Of a DNA stretch of 64,000 nucleotides, positions 56,425 to 64,000 are shown in pieces. Made by a program: the position numbers and the translations under genes. The notes beneath the pieces were generated by a model. It searched no databases, was not told the origin of the DNA, and saw nothing but the letters and a program-made list of their open reading frames with translations. Position 1 is the first letter of the stretch; every line of letters starts with the position of its first letter. Source of the stretch: Isosphaera sp. (GTDB taxonomy: Bacteria; Planctomycetota; Planctomycetia; Gemmatales; Gemmataceae); contig PNKH01000004.1 in the NCBI GenBank assembly GCA_013822345.1, forward strand, positions 62,001 to 126,000, given 5' to 3'.

Positions 56425-58368
56425 TTAAGCTGCTTTCCTTGCTTTCTTGCCTTTAGCCGGCTTCGGCGTTGATACGGGGCCGAAGGCCATGCCCTTCGGC
56501 AGCCAGTTCTTCAGCCTTTCGGCCTGTTCCGGTGTCCCGCCCGGTCGGTCGGGAGAGGCGAAGGCGCGTTCCATCTGGCCGACCAGCGAAGCCTTGTTGT
56601 CGCGTGCCCTCGACTGCGCCCACGGCTCACCGAGGGTTTCATGGGCAATGACAAGCAACTGGTCCCGGCTGACGCGGCTGAGGAAATTGGCACCGCTTGG
56701 TCGCCAGTAAGCAGCCACGTTTGCCCCGGTAAGTGACAGGGCGGCATCGTAGGCCGTGGTTTCCTCGCCGTCTGCGGGACCAAGTTTCGGTTGCAGCGTC
56801 ATCGCCACGCAGTAGGCGAGAAGCTGCTCCTTGACCTCGTGCGGCAGTAAGCGGAAGGCTTCAAAGCGGGCGGCTTCCGATTTCGGCTTGAGCCAGCCGG
56901 CAGGAAGCGACTGCTCGATACCATCGAGGGCCTTTACCGCAGGTGACGATCCTACCTCGCTCCTCGAATCGGCACGCGGCGGGAGGAATGCGACGTTCGG
57001 CCCGTCACCGCAGCAGTCCTCACTCAGCATCCCGGTCGCCACGTGGAAGACCAGCAGGTCAAAGGCAATCGCGGGATTGCTTGCGATCTCCACCTGGGCC
57101 ACTTGCGACCGCGAAGCAGCGAGGTCGCGGCGTAGGCTCTCCGACAGGGGATTCTTCAGCGGCGGCGCAACCGACTCGGTGTCCGTGCCGCCTTCCTTGA
57201 GCAAGCAGGCCAGTTCCCTCCGGTGCTCCGGCTTGACCAGCCCCTTGTCCACGAACGGCGTGCCATCCTGTGCGATGGAAACGTAGCAGCCGGCAAGTCC
57301 CTTCTGCCCGGCGTCGAACCCGACGAAGGCGGCGAGTTTTTCATCCGCCTCGTCCACCCGCTGCTGGGTCAGCTCCTGCCGCTCCAGCAGTTCGTCGGAC
57401 TCAGTTTTCGCAAGTGCCTCTTCGATCTGCGTCAGCTCGTGATCGAGACGTGACCTGAACTCAACCAGTTCGGGCGGCGCGTCCATCAGGCGCGGCTCGA
57501 TCCGGCCGCAACGACTAATGAACTGGTAGTCCCGTTCCGGGTTGATCTCGATCCAGCCCCAGCCCTCGGACTCAAGCCCCCTGCGGATGGATTCGAGTTT
57601 CTGCTCGGCCAGTTTGTGCAGGAGGGCGGGCTTTTCGAGATAGACCTCCTCGCCGAACAGGTCGGCGCGGGTCGGTCCTCCCGCCGCCACATATGATTCC
57701 ATGCCAACGAACAGCGCCAGTTTGCTGCTGGCCTCGACCAGCTTTTCGGTGAGGGCCGCCCGGATTTCGCTCGGGTCTTCTTTTTGCCAATCTTGCAGCG
57801 ACTTGAAGACCTTGACCTGTCGGCGATGATCGTCGGTAATGGTGAACGCCTTCAGGCATTCAAGCGTGATGCTTCCGTCGCGGTATTCCTTGAGGAGTTG
57901 GGGCGCGACGCGGGCCAGCCTCATCCGCTTGAGGACGTGGCCTTCATCCACGCCGAACCGTTCGGCCACTTGGGCCGCGGATTCGCCCTTGTCGATGAGG
58001 GCGGCGAACGCCTCGAACTCGTCCGCCGGGTGCATGGCCAGCCGGACCGTGTTCTCGGCGAGGCTCATTTCAAGGCCGTGCTCGTCGGCCACGACCTGAC
58101 AGGGAACCGCGAAATCGTCCGGCAGCTTGCCTTCCGCCTGGAGCGTGCGGATCGCCTCCAACCGGCGGCCTCCCGCTAGGACCTGAAACGCGCCGTCGCC
58201 CGAATCGGTGACGACGAGGTTCTGCATCAGCCCGTGTGCAAGCAACGAAGCCTTCAGTTCGTCCATCCCCATCTTGGGCGTGGTGCGACGTGCGTTGTGG
58301 GGTGATTTCTCCAGCTTGCTGACAGCAATAAGCCGTGGTTGATTGCTTGCGTTTTCGATTGTGTTCAT
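56425..58368 (-). CDS. parB: ParB/RepB/Spo0J-family protein
   Basis: 'LEKSPHNARRTTPKMGMDELKASLLAHGLMQNLVVTDSGDGAFQVLAGGRRLEAI...SLAENTVRLAMHPADEFEAFAALIDKGESAAQVAERFGVDEGHVLKRMRLA'. Confidence 0.94.
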   Translation of the reverse strand: MNTIENASNQPRLIAVSKLEKSPHNARRTTPKMGMDELKASLLAHGLMQNLVVTDSGDGAFQVLAGGRRLEAIRTLQAEGKLPDDFAVPCQVVADEHGLEMSLAENTVRLAMHPADEFEAFAALIDKGESAAQVAERFGVDEGHVLKRMRLARVAPQLLKEYRDGSITLECLKAFTITDDHRRQVKVFKSLQDWQKEDPSEIRAALTEKLVEASSKLALFVGMESYVAAGGPTRADLFGEEVYLEKPALLHKLAEQKLESIRRGLESEGWGWIEINPERDYQFISRCGRIEPRLMDAPPELVEFRSRLDHELTQIEEALAKTESDELLERQELTQQRVDEADEKLAAFVGFDAGQKGLAGCYVSIAQDGTPFVDKGLVKPEHRRELACLLKEGGTDTESVAPPLKNPLSESLRRDLAASRSQVAQVEIASNPAIAFDLLVFHVATGMLSEDCCGDGPNVAFLPPRADSRSEVGSSPAVKALDGIEQSLPAGWLKPKSEAARFEAFRLLPHEVKEQLLAYCVAMTLQPKLGPADGEETTAYDAALSLTGANVAAYWRPSGANFLSRVSRDQLLVIAHETLGEPWAQSRARDNKASLVGQMERAFASPDRPGGTPEQAERLKNWLPKGMAFGPVSTPKPAKGKKARKAA

Positions 58369-58445
58369 AGGAAACTCCTTTTCATTGATGATTGAAAGGA
58401 AGTCGGCGGGCAGCAGGGCCGCCCACCGGCATCCGGTCAGCCCCG

Positions 58446-58609
58446 CCAACCGGGGCCTTCCGGCACTTCAAAGGAACCCGTTCGAGCCGGGGCGAAGCGA
58501 GCGCCAGCGACCGGGCAAGCTGGCAATGGGGTGGGGGCCCCTGTTCCTGCTTGCCCGGCCCGGCGGCGGGTTCACAAGTGCCGCATAAGAAGGCCCCAGG
58601 CGGGCTTGT
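58446..58609. repeat. ~165-bp foldback element, copy E
   Basis: Aligns with 54561-54724; shared core agcgaccgggcaagctggcaatggggtgggggcccctgttcctgcttgcccgg. Confidence 0.8.
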
Positions 58610-58795
58610 AGATGCGTAAATCGCACTATAGAAATGCGCTCTCGGCACTACTATAAGGCGAATAGCATGACAGCAATTGGTTCAGTCATTGCCGCAATGC
58701 AGCAAACTGTGTAACAGGCTCTCAATGCGATTCTTCGAGACAATTAATGGTAAGTTATGTTAGTATCAATGGTTGAGAAAGGGGGTGAGCACGAT

Positions 58796-58999
58796 ATGCA
58801 TGACCTACCTGAGACTGGATTTCTGCGGCTGCCGCAGGTATTGAGTATTATACCTGTCGGGAAAACGTGTTGGTGGCAAGGAGTGAAATCGGGGCGTTAT
58901 CCAAAGCCCGTGAAACTTTCGACACGATGCACGGCATGGCGCGTCGAAGACATTCACGAGTTAGTTAAGGCGATCTCGGAGAATACTACCGTGAACTGA
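58796..58999 (+). CDS. AlpA-family HTH regulator / excisionase
   Basis: 'TGFLRLPQVLSIIPVGKTCWWQGVKSGRYPKPVKLSTRCTAWRVEDIHELVKAI'. Confidence 0.9.
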   Translation: MHDLPETGFLRLPQVLSIIPVGKTCWWQGVKSGRYPKPVKLSTRCTAWRVEDIHELVKAISENTTVN

Positions 59000-59306
59000 G
59001 TCTCGCGGGGGGCATTGATGCGGACAAATTCGATGAGAGAAAGTAAGGGGTAGAAAAGCGGGGTACATAGTTTGTTCACATCGGTAATTCATCATAACCA
59101 TCAATATGTTACCGGCCCAATGTGTTCACCGCCCAGATCACCAATTCTTCATCCGCCCTTGTTCGCAGAAGTCCTCCAAACCAAGGCCGTGCGCGGCTCA
59201 CACGGCGGATTCACTTCGGCGACGTTCGTGGAGACTTGTTGACATTCGCGGCAAAAGTGGGGTACATATTTGCCCATGTACCCCACTCAATTCAGATTTG
59301 TACCCT

Positions 59307-60524
59307 ATGCCGCAATCCCTTTCTGAGGCCAGAGTTCGCAACTCCAAGCCAAAATCAAGACCTTATAAGTTGTCCGACGGGGAAGGGTTGTTCCTTCTGA
59401 TCCTGCCCTCGGGGGGTAAGTATTGGCGAATGCGGTACAAGTTCGCGGGCAAGGAGAAGTTACTGGCGTTCGGTGTCTATCCCGAAGTCTCCCTGGAAGC
59501 CGCCCGGAAACGTCGGGCGGAGACAAAGGCACTCCTCGCCAGCGGCAAAGACCCGGGTGATGTCAAGAAGGAAGAAAAGCGGAAGGTCATGTTGCAGCGC
59601 AGCAACCTTTTCGAGCATGTCGCTCAGGAGTGGTTTGAGACTCGTCGGCATGAGTGGAAGCCGAGTTCGACCCGCACCAAACGTGTCTACCTGGATAACT
59701 ACCTGCTTCGCCAACTGGCCTCAAAGCCCGTCGCCGAGATAAAAGCCCCCGAACTGCTTGATATGCTGCGAGCAATTGAGAGTCGTGGCACGCTTGATAC
59801 GACACGGCGGGTGATGCAGATGTGCAGCCAGATTTTCTCCTTTGCCGTTGCCACGGGCCGCGCGGAATACAACCCGGTGCCCGACCTACGTGGCGCGCTC
59901 AAGACGCCGGTGGTCAAGCATCACTCTTTTTTGAGAGCCGACGAGCTGCCCATGTATCTGAAAAAGCTGGATACTTATGATGGTAGCCGATTGACGAAGC
60001 TCGCGCTTCGCCTCCTTCTGTTGACCTTCGTTCGCACGAGAGAGCTGCGCGGGGCCGAATGGAAAGAAATCGACTGGGAGAAGGCGCAGTGGAGAATCCC
60101 TGCGGAAAGAATGAAGATGAAGGAAGAGCACATTGTTCCGCTAGCAGTGCAGTCCATTAAGGTCTTGAGGGAACTGGAGAAGATTTCCGGCCACCGTCAG
60201 TACCTATTTCCGAATGAGCACAACCCGTCATCTTTCATGAGCGAGAATACCATGCTTTATGCCCTGTATCGCATGGGCTACCATTCGCGCGCCACCGGGC
60301 ACGGATTCCGCAGTACGGCCAGTACCATATTGAATGAGCATGAGTTTCGAGGGGATGTCATCGAGCGCCAGTTGGCTCACGGAGAGAGAAACCGGGTTCG
60401 GGCGGCCTACAACTATGCCCAATACCTGACCGAGCGCCGTGAAATGATGCAGTGGTGGGCGGACTATCTCGACGAGGTCGCCAGGAAGGGGGCAGCGGGG
60501 CGGGATGGCTCGTTGCCGTCTTGA
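59307..60524 (+). CDS. P4-type tyrosine recombinase / integrase
   Basis: 'YKLSDGEGLFLLILPSGGKYWRMRYKFAGKEKLLAFGVYPEVSLEAARKRR' and catalytic 'RTRELRGAEW', 'HGFRSTASTILNE', 'QLAHGERNRVRAAYNYAQYL'. Confidence 0.95.
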   Translation: MPQSLSEARVRNSKPKSRPYKLSDGEGLFLLILPSGGKYWRMRYKFAGKEKLLAFGVYPEVSLEAARKRRAETKALLASGKDPGDVKKEEKRKVMLQRSNLFEHVAQEWFETRRHEWKPSSTRTKRVYLDNYLLRQLASKPVAEIKAPELLDMLRAIESRGTLDTTRRVMQMCSQIFSFAVATGRAEYNPVPDLRGALKTPVVKHHSFLRADELPMYLKKLDTYDGSRLTKLALRLLLLTFVRTRELRGAEWKEIDWEKAQWRIPAERMKMKEEHIVPLAVQSIKVLRELEKISGHRQYLFPNEHNPSSFMSENTMLYALYRMGYHSRATGHGFRSTASTILNEHEFRGDVIERQLAHGERNRVRAAYNYAQYLTERREMMQWWADYLDEVARKGAAGRDGSLPS

Positions 60525-61066
60525 TTGCCTTTCGCATCTCTTGAAATCATTCCTCCTTGCCTTTCCGACCGTCGCCATCGCGGATCGCCGTCGCGGGGGT
60601 TCATAACCCGGGGTCCCCGCGTAAGGCGAGGAGCGGTGGTGGCGGGAGGTGCCTGTGTGCCGACCGTCCACTTGAGCCGGAGCGGTTGAGCCCGAGCGGG
60701 GGTCCTCTGTTTTTGGGTTTCTGCTCCGTGGCTTGTGCTGGCTGACGGCAATTGGAAAAGGAAGGGGTGCAGGGGGAACCATCGGTGCTCCCTGCAAAAG
60801 TACGGACGAAAGCACTGCTCCCTCGGCGGGCGTCGCGGCCCAGCGGTAAGCGGCTGGTGGAATACCAAGTGTCCCTACGCCAGGTGGGAGAAAGATGGAA
60901 TGGGCCGCGAAAAGATCGCTGAAGCCGGCCGTGTCAATCGGTGATGTTGCGGTGACGGTGAGGTGACGTTGGCACTCATTGAGTTGTTGTAAGCCAAGGA
61001 AATCCGCGGAGAATCGTTGGCCCGTTAACGCTTCGTTAACGAATTTGTGTCATCCTAGAATTAGGC

Positions 61067-63742
61067 ATGATCCGCATCACGCAACAGGATTCTGCCTCCG
61101 GGGCCAAGCGTTACTACGCCACCGCGGATTATTACTCGGAAGGTCAGGAGCTTATCGGTTCCTGGGGCGGCCAGGGCGCTGCCCGGCTCGGTTTGGAGGG
61201 CAAGGTTGACAAGCTCTCCTTCGAGCGGCTCTGCGACAACCTCCATCCCCAGACGGCTGAGCAACTGACGGTTCGCACTCGCTCGGACCGCACTGTTGGC
61301 TACGACTTCACCTTCTCGGTCCCCAAGTCGGTGTCGTTGCTTTACGGGTTGACTGGCGACGGCCAGATACTCGACGCATTCCGCTCGGCGGTCGATGACA
61401 CCATGCGGGAGATGGAAGCAGAGATGAAGACCCGTGTCCGCCGCAAGGGGGAGGACAAGGACCGCACGACCGGGAACATGACCTGGGCCGAGTTCATTCA
61501 CACCACGTCGCGGCCCGTGGACGGCGTTCCCGATCCCCAACTCCACGCCCACTGCTTCGTATTCAACACGACCTGGGACCAGGATGAGGAACGCTGGAAG
61601 GCTGGTCAGTTCCGGGAATTGAAGCGGGATGCCCCGTACTTTCAGGCGGCGTTCCGCGTGCGGCTGGCGAACAAGCTCCAGGATTTGGGATTCGGCGTTG
61701 AACGCAAACGCGATGATTTCGAGATCGCGGGTGTCCCGAAGGACGTGCTGGGCCGGTTCGCGCGGCGTACCGCCCAAATCGAACAGAAGGCACAGGATCT
61801 CGGCATTACCGACCCGGACCGCAAGGCGGAACTCGGTGCCGAGACGCGGGAGCACAAGAACAACGAGTTGACCACGGAAGAACTTCGCCGGGACTGGGAA
61901 GGCCGGATGACGGCCCCCGAGCGGCATGGCCTGGATGGGGTCTATTGCCGGGCGACGCCGGCGGCGAGGCCGGAGCGTGGCGAGAGCCTGGCGGTTGATT
62001 ACGCCATTGGCCACAGCTTCACCCGCGAGGCGGTGCTCCCGGAACGCAAGCTCTTGACGGAGGCGTTGAAGCGAGGGCTGGGTACGATCACGGTCGAGAG
62101 CACGGCGGCGGAGCTAAAGAAACGCCCGCTCGTCCGCAGCGAAGTGGACGGCCGGGCGATGGCAACCACGAAGGAAATGCTCGCCCTGGAATCGAAACTC
62201 ATCGACTTTGCCCGGCAGGGGCGGGGTCGCCACCGGCCGATGGGTGATGCGCAGCAAGCCATCTCCCGCGACTGGTTCAACGAGGGGCAGAAAGCCGCCG
62301 TCCGCCATGTGCTGGGCTCCCGTGACCGGGTGATGATTATCCGGGGTGTGGCCGGGACAGGGAAAACGACGCTGGAACAGGAAATCGGCGAGCGTTTACT
62401 GGAGTCTGGCAAGCCGGTCGTCGCCCTGGCGCAATCTGTGAAGGCGAGGGATGTGCTGCGTGAGCAGGCCAGGTTCGTGTCCGCCGAGACGGTGGCGATG
62501 TTCCTCAAGAGCGAGCCGTTGCAGCAATCGGCCAACGGCGGCGTCATTCTGGTCGATGAAGCGTCCTTGCTCGGCACTCGTGACATGAGCCGTCTGTTCG
62601 AGGTGGCTGAAGGGGCGAATGCCCGTGTCCTCCTGGTGGGCGACCGCCGCCAGCACCGCAGCGTGACCGCCGGTGAACCGCTCAAGTTGCTCGAAGAAAA
62701 AGCCGGGCTGAAGGTTGCCGAGGTGACGGAAATCCTCCGGCAGGATGGCGATTACAAGAAAGCGGCGAAGGCGCTGAGCCAAGGCCGGACCGCCGATGCT
62801 TTTGCCGAATTCGACAGGCTCAAGTGGATCAAGGAAGTTCCAGATGAGAACCGGAACCAGCAACTGGCCGAAGCGTACCTGGCCGCCGTGACCGAGAAAA
62901 AGAAGAAGGGTGAGTACAAGACGGCCCTGGTCGTCTCGCCGACCCATGCCGAGGGGAGCCGGGTTACGCAGGCGATTCGAGCCGGATTGAAAGCCCAGGG
63001 CAAGCTCGGCAAGGAACGTGACATTTCCGCATGGGTCCCTTTGCACCTGACCAATCCGCAGAAGGCCGACGCTACGGAGTACGAGGTGGGCTACCTGGTG
63101 CAGTTCCAGCAGAATGCCAAATGCCACGCCAAGGGATCGCGGCTGATTGTGGAAGAGGGCGTCAAGTCGCCCGTGGAACTGGCGGAGCGGTTCGAGGTCT
63201 ACCGTCCGGTTTCACTGGCGGTGGCACGCGGCGACCGCGTCCGCATCACGGCGGGCGGCAAGACGAAGGACGGCAAGCACCGGCTCGCCAACGGGGCGAT
63301 TCTGACCGTGGAAGGGTTTACCCAACGGGGCGACCTGATTGTCGATCATGGCTGGGTCATCGACCGGGATTTCGGGCATCTCACGCACGGTTACGTTACC
63401 ACGAGCCATGCCGGACAGGGGGACACGGTGGACAAGGTGTTCGTGGCCATCGCCAGCGAGTCATTGCCCGCGACCAACCGGAGGACCGCCTACGTCGCCC
63501 TGACGCGCGGCAAGGAACAGGCGGTGATCTTCACCGACGACCGCGAAGCGCTGCTCAAGGCCGTCAGCAAGCCCGATGACCCGCTGTCGGCAACGGAACT
63601 CGACGAGTCGGCTAACGGGGCAACAGGCTCGAATAGGCTCCTCGACAAGCCGCTGGCACTGGCTCGCCGCTTGGCGGCAATGGTCCAGGCATCAGCGGCC
63701 AGGGACCTGAAGCCGGAACGGAGCATGGACCATGACCGATAA
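61067..63742 (+). CDS. MobF-family relaxase/helicase (TrwC/TraI-like)
   Basis: 'DFTFSVPKSVSLLYGL', 'PDPQLHAHCFVFNTTWD' (HxH), 'IIRGVAGTGKTTLEQEI' Walker A, 'VALTRGKEQAVIFTDD'. Confidence 0.95.
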   Translation: MIRITQQDSASGAKRYYATADYYSEGQELIGSWGGQGAARLGLEGKVDKLSFERLCDNLHPQTAEQLTVRTRSDRTVGYDFTFSVPKSVSLLYGLTGDGQILDAFRSAVDDTMREMEAEMKTRVRRKGEDKDRTTGNMTWAEFIHTTSRPVDGVPDPQLHAHCFVFNTTWDQDEERWKAGQFRELKRDAPYFQAAFRVRLANKLQDLGFGVERKRDDFEIAGVPKDVLGRFARRTAQIEQKAQDLGITDPDRKAELGAETREHKNNELTTEELRRDWEGRMTAPERHGLDGVYCRATPAARPERGESLAVDYAIGHSFTREAVLPERKLLTEALKRGLGTITVESTAAELKKRPLVRSEVDGRAMATTKEMLALESKLIDFARQGRGRHRPMGDAQQAISRDWFNEGQKAAVRHVLGSRDRVMIIRGVAGTGKTTLEQEIGERLLESGKPVVALAQSVKARDVLREQARFVSAETVAMFLKSEPLQQSANGGVILVDEASLLGTRDMSRLFEVAEGANARVLLVGDRRQHRSVTAGEPLKLLEEKAGLKVAEVTEILRQDGDYKKAAKALSQGRTADAFAEFDRLKWIKEVPDENRNQQLAEAYLAAVTEKKKKGEYKTALVVSPTHAEGSRVTQAIRAGLKAQGKLGKERDISAWVPLHLTNPQKADATEYEVGYLVQFQQNAKCHAKGSRLIVEEGVKSPVELAERFEVYRPVSLAVARGDRVRITAGGKTKDGKHRLANGAILTVEGFTQRGDLIVDHGWVIDRDFGHLTHGYVTTSHAGQGDTVDKVFVAIASESLPATNRRTAYVALTRGKEQAVIFTDDREALLKAVSKPDDPLSATELDESANGATGSNRLLDKPLALARRLAAMVQASAARDLKPERSMDHDR

Positions 63743-64000
63743 TCCCACCCCACATCAGGACCGGCTCCGCAACGTGCTCAAGGCGGGAGTCAAAACCTCC
63801 GGTTCGGGCGGGGGCGACGGGGAGGGCGGCGACGAAGCGTTCTGTGCCGCTTTTGGCTATCTGCGCGGCATCCGGGATACATCGGCTTCTGTCGAGTTTC
63901 GCCTGCGTGACGGCAACAGCCTGTGGTTCCCGTATGGTTGGCTCGGCCCCTGGCAGTTCAACCCATCCGAAGGATTGCTACTGAAGTTCTCCGGGGATGT
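63732..64000 (+). CDS. Hypothetical protein, partial (runs off the right edge)
   Basis: MTDNPTPHQDRLRNVLKAGVKTSGSGGGDGEGGDEAFCAAFGYLRGIRDTSASVEFRLRDGNSLWFPYGWLGPWQFNPSEGLLLKFSGD; overlaps the relaxase stop. Confidence 0.75.
   Translation, partial: MTDNPTPHQDRLRNVLKAGVKTSGSGGGDGEGGDEAFCAAFGYLRGIRDTSASVEFRLRDGNSLWFPYGWLGPWQFNPSEGLLLKFSGD

Overview
High-GC window with planctomycete (Gemmataceae-like) character; the lineage is inferred from protein style only. Left part (about 1-36.3 kb): a multi-PAS hybrid histidine kinase (partial), an M48 peptidase/LemA pair, a small defence-like cluster (four-repeat protein, HTH/PIN module, AbiEi-like regulator), a CYP152-like P450, and a metal/CO2-handling island. 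That island holds HMA and Csp-like Cys-rich proteins, two SulP-carbonic anhydrase fusions with opposite domain order, an alpha-carbonic anhydrase, MgtC, an ECF sigma factor, a CDF transporter, a Zn/Cd P-type ATPase and a His-tailed EamA transporter. Between its genes lie remnants of a P-type ATPase, a SulP STAS domain and a CDF gene. Right part (about 36.6-64 kb): an integrative/conjugative or plasmid-like element with a methylase-helicase giant, many small accessory ORFs, an IS66 remnant, a formyltransferase, a gamma-mobile-trio-like recombinase module (GmtX/Z/Y), ArdC, ParB, AlpA, a P4-type integrase and a MobF relaxase. The most unusual signals are non-coding: a ~0.7 kb ORF-poor, heavily base-paired region (43.13-43.84 kb) with a clean three-way junction; hairpin elements whose stems covary between copies (44.58/47.74 kb and 11.62/36.50 kb); and a ~165-bp foldback element in two copies (54.56/58.45 kb). 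No tRNA, rRNA or CRISPR array was recognised. All family calls come from reading the translations; no searches were run.
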